Below, in pieces: positions 44,305 to 52,314 of a DNA stretch of 64,000 nucleotides (positions within the stretch are counted from its first letter, which is position 1; each line of letters opens with the position of its first letter). A program made the translations under genes and the position numbers. The notes below the pieces were generated by a model. That model searched no databases. It saw only the letters and a list, made by a program, of their open reading frames with translations, and had not been told where the DNA came from. The stretch comes from Devosia sediminis. GTDB lineage: Bacteria; Pseudomonadota; Alphaproteobacteria; Rhizobiales; Devosiaceae. Location of the stretch: positions 868,001 to 932,000 of the forward strand of contig NZ_JAEKMH010000001.1 in NCBI RefSeq assembly GCF_016411825.1. The letters are read 5' to 3'.

Positions 44305-44667
44305 ATGGGTCAAAACGTCATTCTGGGCTGGATCGCCCGCCGTGTGCCCGAAGTCCTCGGCCTCGTGACCATGCTCGTCACGTTCTACAACGCCCTTCCG
44401 CCGGCGCATCAGGAGACCATCGTGGCCGTCGTGACGGGGCAGGGCGGGGGCCTCACCGTCTCCGCTGTCATCGGCCTTGGCCTCTACGTCTGGGCGCAGA
44501 TCATGTCCTACCGGGCCACGGTGAAGCCGCAAGTGGTCACCACCGATGCCAAGAAGATTGAGCTGCCAAAGGCAGGGGAAGGCGTCGGCACCACGCGCAA
44601 GGTCGAGGCCCTGGCCGAGGGCGCCCCGCAGCCGAAGTCGCTGTGGGAACGGCTGACGGGGCGATAA
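44305..44667 (+). CDS. Small phage membrane protein, holin candidate (120 aa)
   Basis: A 120-aa protein with two hydrophobic segments (LGLVTMLVTFYNALPP-like and LTVSAVIGLGLYVWAQIM) and a polar C-terminal tail. Location right after the endolysin is the classic place for a holin. GGAGG lies seven bases before the ATG. The family itself is not recognised. Confidence 0.62.
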   Translation: MGQNVILGWIARRVPEVLGLVTMLVTFYNALPPAHQETIVAVVTGQGGGLTVSAVIGLGLYVWAQIMSYRATVKPQVVTTDAKKIELPKAGEGVGTTRKVEALAEGAPQPKSLWERLTGR

Positions 44668-44668
44668 G

Positions 44669-45382
44669 ATGTTCATCCGAGTTGTCACCGGCATTGCCCA
44701 GCACCTCGACGTCCGCATCCCCGAATGGATCGGCGGAATCGGTCTCATCCTCTGGGGCATGAACCTCATCCTCACCGACACGTCTTGGACCAACCCTCAG
44801 GCATGGTCCCTGATGCTGTCGATCACCAGCGAAGACACCTGGGGGCTGATCTGCGTTGTCGCTGGGGGCCTGTGGCTGCTGGCGCTGACCGTCAACGGCA
44901 CTTTCGCCGACACGGCCTATCCGGTCGGTGAAGTTTTTGAGGGCTGCCTGGCGTGGATCGCGCCTTACACTCCCGTCTACAACTCCTGGAAATGGGTAGT
45001 CTCATGGGACGGCTGGTTTGGGCACTCCGGGGTCGCCGAAAGCAAGCAGGCGGCTGCCGATGCTGCCACGAACGCCTGGTGGCGCCTGGTACAGACCGAT
45101 GTGCCACGGGATGTAGATTTCGATGCCACCCGCATCGTTGCTCAGATCCTGGTGCGCCCCATGCCAAACAGCCTCTTTGGCGAGGACGGGCCATTCCTGC
45201 AAAGTCTCCATTGGCATTTGACCAGAATATTCCATGAAGAGCTCGCGGCGGGGACGGCCCCAGCTGTAGTGCTCGATCTTGCCCGCATGCTCGGTAGCGA
45301 GATTGAGCGCCGCCATGAAGGGGGCGAGTTGAAGCGGCCGGTACAGTTTACGCCACAGAAGATGCGGCGTCGGCGCCGTTAG
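44669..45382 (+). CDS. Phage-relic membrane protein (237 aa)
   Basis: Two or three N-terminal hydrophobic helices (IGGIGLILWGMNLIL, WGLICVVAGGLWLLALTV) followed by a soluble C-terminus with a SWDGWFGHSGVAESKQAAADAATNAWW stretch and a polyarginine end. Starts directly after the holin candidate. The C-terminal half looks like a different domain joined on. Function unknown. Confidence 0.55.
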   Translation: MFIRVVTGIAQHLDVRIPEWIGGIGLILWGMNLILTDTSWTNPQAWSLMLSITSEDTWGLICVVAGGLWLLALTVNGTFADTAYPVGEVFEGCLAWIAPYTPVYNSWKWVVSWDGWFGHSGVAESKQAAADAATNAWWRLVQTDVPRDVDFDATRIVAQILVRPMPNSLFGEDGPFLQSLHWHLTRIFHEELAAGTAPAVVLDLARMLGSEIERRHEGGELKRPVQFTPQKMRRRRR

Positions 45383-45408
45383 AGGGGACACACGTGGTGC
45401 CCCCTGAG

Positions 45409-45690
45409 CTAGTTGAGCGGGGAAATGCGCCCCCACCGGGCGTCCCAGACGCTGAGATCACCAGAGATGCGCAGTGGGTGCCCCGTCTGCATTGACAGGA
45501 AGACCGCGTAGGAGAGCGCGCACGCAATCTTCATAGGTTCTTCGGCGGCGGGAAGTTTCTGGTTCTCGAGTTCAAGTGCAACCGCAGATGGCATGTGAAG
45601 GATGGCCGTCCTCTCGGCCGCCTTCCAGGACATCTTCACTGTTATGCAATTACCCCCAGGCTGCGCCTGGTACCGAAAGTCGCCGATCAT
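45409..45690 (-). CDS. Small protein, function unknown (93 aa)
   Basis: A 93-aa soluble protein (MIGDFRYQAQPGGNCITVKM ... WGRISPLN) on the strand opposite to the lysis genes. Family unknown. The 235 bases between it and the DUF1236 gene are AT-rich with no other clear gene. Confidence 0.5.
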   Translation of the reverse strand: MIGDFRYQAQPGGNCITVKMSWKAAERTAILHMPSAVALELENQKLPAAEEPMKIACALSYAVFLSMQTGHPLRISGDLSVWDARWGRISPLN

Positions 45691-45856
45691 AGCTGTGCTC
45701 CACTTTGGCTGCCATGATGCTCTCCTGAGCCCCTACTTATAAGTCCGTACGCAAACTTAGGGGAAACCCGCATATCCGCTGCATTACATCTGACATGATG
45801 ACAATTCCCTGACAACAGGTGAATTGAAAATGTAATAAGAAAATCAAGGATTTAGG

Positions 45857-45881
45857 GGAACTATAGTCCCGGGCGGAAGTT
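45857..45881 (+). promoter_or_regulatory. Imperfect EcfG-type promoter candidate
   Basis: GGAAC, 16 bases, then AGTT (consensus CGTT), about 45 bases before the DUF1236 start. One mismatch in the -10 element makes it weak evidence. Confidence 0.25.
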
Positions 45882-45925
45882 GCTTGTTCGTCGAACAACA
45901 GGAGGCGGCTCAAGCCGCAAAACTG

Positions 45926-46459
45926 ATGACGCAGAAACTTTCCACCGCACTTGCTCTGATCCTGGCTCTCAGCGCCCCGATGGCCATGGCTCAGGACACT
46001 TCATCCAGCGGCACCGCGCAGGCCGGCACCGAAACCAGCGCTGGGGAGACAAGCACCGACACCGAGACGTCTAACGAGGCCGAGACGTCGACGGAGACCG
46101 AGGCGACCACCGATACCTCTACTGAGGGTTCTGCCACCACCGACGCCAGTGCTGCGCCTGCCACTGGCAGCGCCACTGTTTCGGCCGGCTCGGAAGTGAC
46201 CCTCACCACCGAACAGCAGACGGAAATTCGCACCGTCGTCACCGAAGTCGAGGTGGAGCCGGTAGTGACCGCCGATGTCGATTTCGACATTTCGGTGGGT
46301 GTGGCTGTGCCGCAGACAATCGTTCTGAAGCCGCTGCCGGTGCGCATCGTCCAGATCGTGCCGGAATATGAAGGCTTCCTGTTTTTCAAGCTGGATGACG
46401 GGCGGATCATCATCGTCGATCCCGACACCATGCAGATCGTGTTGATCATCAACGCCTGA
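45926..46459 (+). CDS. DUF1236-type secreted protein
   Basis: A 177-aa exported protein. The signal peptide MTQKLSTALALILALSAP-MAMA is followed by a Ser/Thr/Glu/Ala-rich linker (about residues 25-85) and a C-terminal domain (VLKPLPVRIVQIVPEYEGFLFFKLDDGRIII) of the DUF1236 family, common and multi-copy in Hyphomicrobiales. Role unknown; the linker suggests a periplasmic or surface location. Its start is set by the signal peptide, as the GGAGG stretch is 25 bases away. Confidence 0.75.
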   Translation: MTQKLSTALALILALSAPMAMAQDTSSSGTAQAGTETSAGETSTDTETSNEAETSTETEATTDTSTEGSATTDASAAPATGSATVSAGSEVTLTTEQQTEIRTVVTEVEVEPVVTADVDFDISVGVAVPQTIVLKPLPVRIVQIVPEYEGFLFFKLDDGRIIIVDPDTMQIVLIINA

Positions 46460-46509
46460 TTGGACGCGGGCCCGGGGCGGGGCCCGCATCATTCCTACTG
46501 GAGGGTCAA

Positions 46510-46668
46510 TTGGGCGTAGGAACAGCTTTCGTTCTTATTCTCGTTCTGCTCCTGGTCGACGTATTGCCGATCTGGAGGCATTCACGAGGAATGAGCTACG
46601 TCCCTGCAGGCGTGGTCAGCGCCTCGCTGCTCGGCGTGGTCTCCCTGATAGTGACCGGGCAATTGTAG
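46510..46668 (+). CDS. DUF3309-type membrane microprotein (52 aa)
   Basis: A TTG-initiated 52-aa protein with two hydrophobic helices around the family pattern LPIWRHSRGMSYVPAGV. GGAGGG lies four to five bases upstream of the TTG. DUF3309 microproteins are widespread in rhizobia and of unknown role. Follows the DUF1236 gene after a G/C-rich hairpin and precedes another microprotein gene. Confidence 0.7.
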   Translation: MGVGTAFVLILVLLLVDVLPIWRHSRGMSYVPAGVVSASLLGVVSLIVTGQL

Positions 46669-46680
46669 AAGGAGGCAAAG

Positions 46681-46794
46681 ATGCTCCTCTTATTTATGGC
46701 TATCGTTTGTATATTGATTGGCAGCGTGGCGGCGGCCAGCCTTATTGCTGCTGCCGAGGAAGTGCCGCCTAGACCCGAAAGCGGACCGCGATGA
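46681..46794 (+). CDS. Small membrane protein (37 aa)
   Basis: MLLLFMAIVCILIGSVAAAS starts a 37-aa product with a single hydrophobic helix and a polar, proline-rich tail. AAGGAGG lies five bases before the ATG, an almost perfect ribosome-binding site. The spacing (12 bases) to the DUF3309 gene suggests one transcript. Too short for homology. Confidence 0.62.
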   Translation: MLLLFMAIVCILIGSVAAASLIAAAEEVPPRPESGPR

Positions 46795-46900
46795 AGCGAG
46801 CCGCCGGTCATAAGGCACTCGCCGTAGCAGGGTGAGGCATGTTTATAGCATGGCGGCGGGGGTAGTTGGCTATATGCCAAGCTGCGCAAGGATTGGCTGA

Positions 46901-47146
46901 ATGCCGGGAGAGGCAGAAACTATGAGATGCTTAGGGGAGGTGCTGCCCGCAGCGGGATTGGGCTTTTTCTTGATCGCTCTAATCACCCTTCAGCTTCTCG
47001 GCCTAGAATCCGTCGGAAGCTGGGCACAGACCACTTTCGGTGCCATATCGTTGATCGTCGGGATATTGATCCTGGGCCTGTGCGTTGTAGCGCCACTAGC
47101 TTGGGTCGTGCACACTCTCATTAAGATCCTCGGCAAGAAACACTGA
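46901..47146 (+). CDS. Small two-helix membrane protein (81 aa)
   Basis: Contains two hydrophobic stretches (AGLGFFLIALITLQLLGL and GAISLIVGILILGLCVVAPLAW) and a basic end. An internal ATG at 46922 is an alternative start. No family recognised and no strong ribosome-binding site. Confidence 0.48.
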   Translation: MPGEAETMRCLGEVLPAAGLGFFLIALITLQLLGLESVGSWAQTTFGAISLIVGILILGLCVVAPLAWVVHTLIKILGKKH

Positions 47147-47188
47147 TACGGGGTGGAAATCGGCCAGGCGCCGAAACCAGGGTGCCCG

Positions 47189-47524
47189 TCAAAAGGCAAC
47201 GCCAGGCTGCACCATTGCCGAGCACTCACCGAGCGATCCGACCTCTATAATCAGCAAACGAACGCCAAACCCCCATCCGACTTCGACCTGTACCCTGGGC
47301 GCGACCTGCGCCCCCAGGGCTGCATCGATGTGGGGACACACGTGGGGGCTCACATCTACTGGTGGTTGACGGAGCTCAGACGCCATTGGTGCGGCCATCA
47401 CGATGCCGCCAAAGCGATCCGCCAATCGCCCTTCCAGGGTGAAACGCTGTGCGACCCACAATATTACCAAGGTCAGGGTAATGGTGACGCCAAGAACCAC
47501 CAGAGCCGGATTTCTGTGCAGCAC
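47189..47524 (-). CDS. Possible small membrane protein (low confidence)
   Basis: A GTG-started 111-codon frame; one helix near the start (LVVLGVTITLTLVILWVA) and an otherwise unremarkable tail. AAGGA lies nine bases upstream of the GTG. The 490-base interval 47147-47636 has no better gene. Confidence 0.32.
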   Translation of the reverse strand: MLHRNPALVVLGVTITLTLVILWVAQRFTLEGRLADRFGGIVMAAPMASELRQPPVDVSPHVCPHIDAALGAQVAPRVQVEVGWGFGVRLLIIEVGSLGECSAMVQPGVAF

Positions 47525-47636
47525 TATCTTGGTTCCTTGTCACTCGTGGTGTCCGTGCCCATAGACCAGGCATGGATACCTCCAACGGCGCACTCTCGGA
47601 CAATCTACTGATCGGCGACGGCGATGGGGGTGTAGT

Positions 47637-48326
47637 TCAAACCCTCACTTCGTCGCCGCCGCGCTCGCGCGAAGAGAGGGTGACGAATAGGAGAAACACG
47701 TAGAATATTCCCACCGCAGCGACGACCAACCAGCCTGGAATTGGCCCGGTCGAGGCTTGGCCGACCAGAACGGCCACCGGGCGCTGCGGATCGAGATGGA
47801 TACCGGATTGAAGGTCGGGCGAAGCTATCTTCAGCAACCAAGCCATCAGCAAGATGACGAACATCCAGATGTAATTGCGTCGGAGCCGGCGTCCCGCCGC
47901 CCGGCGAAAGGAGATGCGAAACCGGGGATGCCGCAAGTCCTGGGCGAGCATCAGCAGCCATGGTTCTGAGCCCCCCTCTGTCTTGGGCCCATAGAGCTGG
48001 CCAAAATAGTGGCGTTCGAACTGTCGCACCCGCATGCGGTAGACGTCGAAGAACCGGTATCGCCGTGCTTCCACCCCGAGGAGCAAACCAACAATGACCA
48101 TCGCGAACAAAACCAAGCCATGGTGCGCGGCCGGTGTTGAAAGGGTGACAGACAGCATGGCCGCCATGACCGTAATCGCCCAGTTGGTTGTGAGGTCGAG
48201 ACGAACACGCCAAGCGTTAAGGCGGGTCATTTCCGCGCGATAGTAGTGGATCATCGCATTGGTCGCCTCCGCCGAAGTCGTCGGCAGTGCGGCAGAGGCG
48301 ATCGGCGGGGCAATGTTCTCTGTCAT
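47637..48326 (-). CDS. DUF2270-type membrane protein
   Basis: A 229-aa protein with an N-terminal helix pattern NAMIHYYRAEMTRLNAWRVRLDLTTNWAITV and central EARRYRFFDVYRMRVRQFERHYF, typical of DUF2270, plus about four membrane helices. Function unknown. Stands alone; the 215 bases upstream hold no gene. Confidence 0.76.
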   Translation of the reverse strand: MTENIAPPIASAALPTTSAEATNAMIHYYRAEMTRLNAWRVRLDLTTNWAITVMAAMLSVTLSTPAAHHGLVLFAMVIVGLLLGVEARRYRFFDVYRMRVRQFERHYFGQLYGPKTEGGSEPWLLMLAQDLRHPRFRISFRRAAGRRLRRNYIWMFVILLMAWLLKIASPDLQSGIHLDPQRPVAVLVGQASTGPIPGWLVVAAVGIFYVFLLFVTLSSRERGGDEVRV

Positions 48327-48556
48327 TTCGGCTCGATGGCTCTTAGGTACAAAGGCCTAGTCAAAGACAAGTAGCCGCCGCATTAGTCAACGCAATCGAA
48401 CAGACGATTTCGTATCCAAAGCCTGCAATTCGAACCGGGAAGGCAACTCGCCCTTTACCGTGACCTCCTTCGTGACTGAGCTTCAAGGGGGACTTAATCA
48501 TCTGTAAAGCCCTGCGGGCGCGATCGTTGTCCTAACGCAGAATGCGAGAGGGCGAA

Positions 48557-49507
48557 ATGAGAGCGATATTGTTGGTCCTGGCGTCCATCCTGGTGTTTGG
48601 TGCGCCGGCCTTCGCCCAAGAGTGGGTAGTTAGTCGAGTCCGTGGAACCGCCGAGATGCAGGTCGGTCTCCGTTGGATTCCAATACAGCGTGGCAGTCTA
48701 GTCCAGTCGAACCAGTCGCTGCGCACCGGAGCCGATGGCCGTGTTGGCCTCACGCGCGGCAAAGAGACGATCGAGCTGGGCAGTGACTCAGAAATAACGC
48801 TCCTGGACGCTGGCTCGGAACTCAAGACTAGCGTGAAGCAGAACCATGGTACTGTGACGGTCGATGTTGAGCGGCGGAATGTGCACCACTTCTCGGTGCA
48901 AACCCCGTTCCTAGCCGCTGTGGTCAAGGGGACGCGCTTTACCGTCATCGTGGGTGATGGCGGTGCGGAGGTCGATGTCGATCGCGGCGTGGTGCAGGTG
49001 CAGGACACCAGTCGCGACCTGGTGACGGAGATCCGGCCGGGACAGCAAGCCGCCGTGCTCAAAGACGTGCCGCTCAATGTTAGCGGCGGAGGGCAGGTGG
49101 CGATCTTCACTTTTGAAGGCGAGCGTGTAGTTCCAGGCACCACGGACGTGATGGATTCGACCACAGGCGCACAGCGCAATAGTGACACTCTGCCCGCAGC
49201 CAGCACTGAGGCCGAGGATCGCGGCCCGCCGGCGCACGCCAACGCGGGCGGCAACAACAATGGAAACGGGCAATCGAACCCCAGCAACGGCGTCAACGGC
49301 AACGGTCCTCCAGAGCATTCCAACGGCGGCGAAAATGGCAACGGCGACGGTCCTCCAGAGCATTCCAATGCGGGCGGAAATGGCGGTGGACAGCTTAGAG
49401 AAAACGGCCCGCCGGCGCATTCGAATGCCGGCGGCAATGGCAATGGGAATGGCCCGCCGGATCATTCCAACGCTGGTGGCAATGGCAAAGGTAACGGGCG
49501 CGAGTAA
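48557..49507 (+). CDS. FecR-domain exported protein with Gly/Asn-rich repeats
   Basis: A 316-aa exported protein: signal peptide (MRAILLVLASILVFGAPAFA), a FecR-like domain (about residues 22-170; GTAEMQVGLRWIPIQRGSL, FSVQTPFLAAVVKGTRF), then a low-complexity C-terminus of imperfect PPEHSNAGGNG repeats. FecR domains sense or bind in the periplasm; no FecA/FecI partner is present. The ATG at 48557 follows GAGGGCGAA; an upstream ATG in frame is less likely. Confidence 0.82.
   Translation: MRAILLVLASILVFGAPAFAQEWVVSRVRGTAEMQVGLRWIPIQRGSLVQSNQSLRTGADGRVGLTRGKETIELGSDSEITLLDAGSELKTSVKQNHGTVTVDVERRNVHHFSVQTPFLAAVVKGTRFTVIVGDGGAEVDVDRGVVQVQDTSRDLVTEIRPGQQAAVLKDVPLNVSGGGQVAIFTFEGERVVPGTTDVMDSTTGAQRNSDTLPAASTEAEDRGPPAHANAGGNNNGNGQSNPSNGVNGNGPPEHSNGGENGNGDGPPEHSNAGGNGGGQLRENGPPAHSNAGGNGNGNGPPDHSNAGGNGKGNGRE
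49225..49500 (+). repeat. Coding repeats in the FecR-domain gene
   Basis: At least five units of the form GPPxHSNxGGNGNGN, of variable length, occupy the last third of the gene. Nucleotide identity between units is high enough to allow slippage and repeat-number change. Confidence 0.75.
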
Positions 49508-49542
49508 GTTCGCTCCGGCGGGTTATCAGTCGAGGTGCAACG

Positions 49543-50232
49543 CTACAGGGAGTTGATGAGGGGCTTCTTCGTGTCGGTGCCTTCGTACCGGCTGTTGTTG
49601 ACCTCTCGGCCGACCCGGTGGAACTGCAGCTGGCTATCGAGATGGTTGTGCAGCAGCAGCGCTTTGGCAGCATCGCCCTGGGCCTCGCCCGAGAGCCAGG
49701 CGTCGTAGGCGCTCTCCTCGAGGATGACCGGCATGCGTCCGTGGATATGGGCAATATGCTCGACCGCGGGCGCCGTTATGATGGTACAACTGGTGATGCC
49801 GAGATTGTCATTGTGGGCCCAGAGGCCGGCGAAACTGAACGGCTTGCCCTCAGGCAACTGCAGCAGCCACGGATCCTTCTTTCCGTCGATCAGGCTGGTC
49901 GTCCACTCCAAATAGCCATCGGCAGGGATCAGGCACCGGCGCTTCTTGAACGGCTCGCGAAACGCTGCCGATGTGTCCACCCTCTCGATGCGCGCGTTGA
50001 ACATCGTTGCTTTCGGCAGCTCCTTGGCGAAGAAGGGTACGAGCCACCAGCGGCCACGAAGCAGCTCGCGGTTGCCGCCCTTATCCAGGGCGAGGAAATC
50101 CACGTCCTGGGTAGGCGCGATATTGTAGCGCGGCTGCATATTGTGCGGCGCCACCGGGAAAAGCTCGTCGCTAAGGCTATAGAGCGCATGGAGCTCGGCC
50201 CAGGTGTATTCAGCGGTAAAGCGGCCACACAT
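49543..50232 (-). CDS. SOS response-associated peptidase (SRAP/YedK)
   Basis: A 229-aa SRAP (HMCES/YedK) protein that forms a covalent thiazolidine link to abasic sites in single-stranded DNA. The catalytic Cys is residue 2 (MCGRFT), the conserved Asn and Glu are in RYNIAPTQ and GYLEWT, and the His is in HGRMPVIL. All active-site residues are in place. Its start overlaps the 55-aa gene (TAATG). Adjacent Ku genes make a DNA-repair cluster. Confidence 0.94.
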   Translation of the reverse strand: MCGRFTAEYTWAELHALYSLSDELFPVAPHNMQPRYNIAPTQDVDFLALDKGGNRELLRGRWWLVPFFAKELPKATMFNARIERVDTSAAFREPFKKRRCLIPADGYLEWTTSLIDGKKDPWLLQLPEGKPFSFAGLWAHNDNLGITSCTIITAPAVEHIAHIHGRMPVILEESAYDAWLSGEAQGDAAKALLLHNHLDSQLQFHRVGREVNNSRYEGTDTKKPLINSL

Positions 50233-50399
50233 TAGCGTTTCTCCAGATCGCTCAACATTGCCCGGATGCCTCGCTCCCGCACGTCCGCGTGTTCATCCTC
50301 CCGCCGGTGAGCGGGAATGCGCTCAAGGTCCGCCAAAAGCTTGCGTAGGCGGGCGGCCTCCAGGTCTCGCTTTGCGTGGACGACGGGGACACGGATCAT
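50232..50399 (-). CDS. Small helical protein coupled to SRAP (55 aa)
   Basis: A 55-aa charged, helical protein: MIRVPVVHAKRDLEAARLRK, then LLADLERIPAHRRE and RERGIRAMLSDLEKR. The TAA stop overlaps the SRAP ATG (TAATG). Arg/Lys/Glu content suggests a nucleic-acid or protein-binding helix. A comparable small gene before other SRAP genes would support function; I know no family for it. No strong ribosome-binding site is visible upstream. Confidence 0.6.
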   Translation of the reverse strand: MIRVPVVHAKRDLEAARLRKLLADLERIPAHRREDEHADVRERGIRAMLSDLEKR

Positions 50400-50445
50400 T
50401 GCCGTACAAAATCACAGCCGACACCGGTCCGCTAGTCGGCGAGCA

Positions 50446-50471
50446 GGAACCGGCGCGCATGGCGATTCGTT
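50446..50471 (+). promoter_or_regulatory. EcfG-type promoter of the first Ku gene
   Basis: GGAAC (50446-50450), 17 bases, CGTT (50468-50471). The predicted transcript start near 50479 leaves GGAGGA (50488-50493) and the ATG at 50498 intact. Matches the general-stress sigma consensus exactly. Confidence 0.78.
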
Positions 50472-50497
50472 CTACCGCGGCAGTACCGGAGGATGTG

Positions 50498-51358
50498 ATG
50501 GCCGCGCGTGCGATTTGGAAGGGCTCAATCAAGATTGCGGAGATCGTTTGTCCCGTCGCCATGTATACGGCCGCGACGACTTCGGAGCGCATCTCCCTCC
50601 ACCTGGTGAACCGCAAGACCGGCAATCGACTCCAGCGCGTCTACATGGACGAGAAGACCAAAAAGCCAGTGGAGCGCGAGGACCAGGTCAAAGGGTACGA
50701 GGCGCGCGAAGGGCAATATGTGGTCCTCGAGTCGGAAGAGATCGCGGCGGCCGTGCCGAACAGCGACAAGGTGCTGACCGTCGACAACTTCATCACCTGC
50801 AGCGAGATCGAAACGACGTTCTTCGACAAGCCGTACTACCTTCTGCCTGGCAACGATGCTGCAGAGGAAGCCTTCATCCTGATCCGGGAGGCGCTGAAGA
50901 AGTCGAAGGCCGCGGCGATCGCGCACACGGTGCTTTTCCGTCGTATGCGGCCGGTCCTGATCCGCGCGCACGAGAAGGGCCTGATCGCCACAACTCTGAA
51001 CTTCGACTATGAGGTCCGCTCGGCCAAACAGGCATTCAAGGACATCACTGCGAAGAAAATCGACCCGGAGATGATGGAATTTGCCCAGCACATTCTGTCG
51101 AAAAAGGCCGGCAAGTTCGACCCCAGCAAGTTCGAAGATCGTTACGAAGGCGCACTGACCGAGCTCGTGCGCGCCAAAATCGAGGGGCGGAAGATCATCC
51201 CCTTCAAGAAGCCCGAACCGACCAAGCCCAACGACCTCCTCGAGGCGCTGCGAATGAGTGCGGAAGGAAAGGGGGCAGAGCCGAAAAAGACCACCAAGGC
51301 TCGCGCCACCAAAAAGGCGGCCGCCGAGAAGGCGCCGCCGCGGAAGAAGGCCAGCTAG
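50498..51358 (+). CDS. ku: Bacterial Ku protein (first copy)
   Basis: A 286-aa Ku homodimer-forming end-binding protein for non-homologous end joining. The Ku core (about residues 5-195) starts RAIWKGSIKIAEIVCPVAMYTA and includes the bridge and YVVLESEEI..., FFDKPYYLLPG and GLIATTLNFDYEV segments. A lysine-rich tail with AEGKGAEPKKTTKARATKK likely aids DNA sliding. GGAGGA stands before the ATG, and an EcfG-type promoter lies upstream. It overlaps the second Ku convergently by 4 bases. Confidence 0.95.
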   Translation: MAARAIWKGSIKIAEIVCPVAMYTAATTSERISLHLVNRKTGNRLQRVYMDEKTKKPVEREDQVKGYEAREGQYVVLESEEIAAAVPNSDKVLTVDNFITCSEIETTFFDKPYYLLPGNDAAEEAFILIREALKKSKAAAIAHTVLFRRMRPVLIRAHEKGLIATTLNFDYEVRSAKQAFKDITAKKIDPEMMEFAQHILSKKAGKFDPSKFEDRYEGALTELVRAKIEGRKIIPFKKPEPTKPNDLLEALRMSAEGKGAEPKKTTKARATKKAAAEKAPPRKKAS

Positions 51359-52179
51359 CGCCGCGCCTTCTTTTTGTCGTCCGGGGATCCTTCGAGGCTG
51401 CGCTTCAGGGCCGCCATCAGATCGATGACATTGGTTGCTGCTGGCGCTTCCTCTTCCTCATCGGCCTTTTTGGCTTTGGTCTTCTTCGCCGGCCTGTCCT
51501 TGGCCTTGATGATCTCCAACAGCTTGTCCTGCACCGGATCCTCGACCATCGTCTCGCTCCACGCCGTGGTGCGCTCCTCGATGATCTTCTGGACCATGCT
51601 GACCATCTTGGGATCGGCCTTTTGGTCGTCGATCTTTTCCCAATACTCGCTCTCTTCGCGGACCTCGTTACCGTAGCGCAGGGTCCAGAGGATGATGCCG
51701 CGATCCCAGGGCTGCAGCATTACGGCGCGTTCGCGGTTGCCGATCACCAGGCGCGAAATGCCGACTACGCCCTTTTGCACCATGGCCTGTTGGATGACAC
51801 GGAAGGCCTCTTCGCCGACGTCGTCAGCGGGCACCACGAAGTAGGGGCTGTCGAAATAGACCCACTCGATTGAATCGGCCGGCGCGAACTCGTCGATATC
51901 GATGGTGCGGGCGCTCTCAAGCTGGACTGACTCCAGATCCTCGTCCTCGAGGATTACATATTCGTCCTCGCCCTTTTCGTAGGCTTTGACCTGGTCGTCC
52001 TTATCGACGGCCTTACCCGACTTGGCATCCACATACTGGGTGAAGATGCGGTCACCCGTTTTTCGATTGATGGTGTGGAATTTGACCTTCTCACCTTCCG
52101 TCGTAGCAGGGGCGAGCGTGATCGGGCAGGTGACGAGCGAGAGCTTCAGATATCCGCGCCAATAGGGTCGAACGGCCAT
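51355..52179 (-). CDS. ku: Bacterial Ku protein (second copy)
   Basis: A 274-aa Ku paralogue. The core is VRPYWRGYLKLSLVTCPITLAPA, DEYVILEDEDL, YFDSPYFVVPADDVGEEAFRVIQQAM, RGIILWTLRYGNEVR. An acid/lysine-rich tail follows. The two Ku copies are only distantly alike, as in rhizobia where different Ku dimers act with different LigD partners. GGAGG lies five bases before the ATG, and its own EcfG-type promoter lies upstream. No ligase is in the window. Confidence 0.95.
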   Translation of the reverse strand: MAVRPYWRGYLKLSLVTCPITLAPATTEGEKVKFHTINRKTGDRIFTQYVDAKSGKAVDKDDQVKAYEKGEDEYVILEDEDLESVQLESARTIDIDEFAPADSIEWVYFDSPYFVVPADDVGEEAFRVIQQAMVQKGVVGISRLVIGNRERAVMLQPWDRGIILWTLRYGNEVREESEYWEKIDDQKADPKMVSMVQKIIEERTTAWSETMVEDPVQDKLLEIIKAKDRPAKKTKAKKADEEEEAPAATNVIDLMAALKRSLEGSPDDKKKARR

Positions 52180-52204
52180 TTACGCCTCCACAAGATGGGA
52201 GGCA

Positions 52205-52230
52205 AACGTACGGAGCGCCGGGCGCGTTCC
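52205..52230 (-). promoter_or_regulatory. EcfG-type promoter of the second Ku gene
   Basis: Read on the minus strand: GGAAC (52230-52226), 17 bases, CGTT (52208-52205). It lies 26 bases upstream of the ATG, which leaves space for transcript start and GGAGG. Same architecture as in front of the first Ku gene. Confidence 0.78.
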
Positions 52231-52314
52231 CCGGGCAGGCTAGCATGATGCGACGTCGTTTTCTCTGGCGACCTCACCTCGAGAGCACGCTACTCCTCCA
52301 TCGTAGGTTATTGA

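Noticed and set aside
39966..45382. A complete prophage
   Set aside because: No terminase, portal, capsid, tape-measure or replication gene is present; only scattered phage genes remain.
46466..46490. Terminator after the DUF1236 gene
   Set aside because: A GC-rich hairpin is present but no T-run; the next gene starts shortly after and may be co-transcribed.
47153..47611. 152-codon + strand frame
   Set aside because: No ribosome-binding site and no domain; overlaps a weak minus-strand candidate that is slightly better supported.
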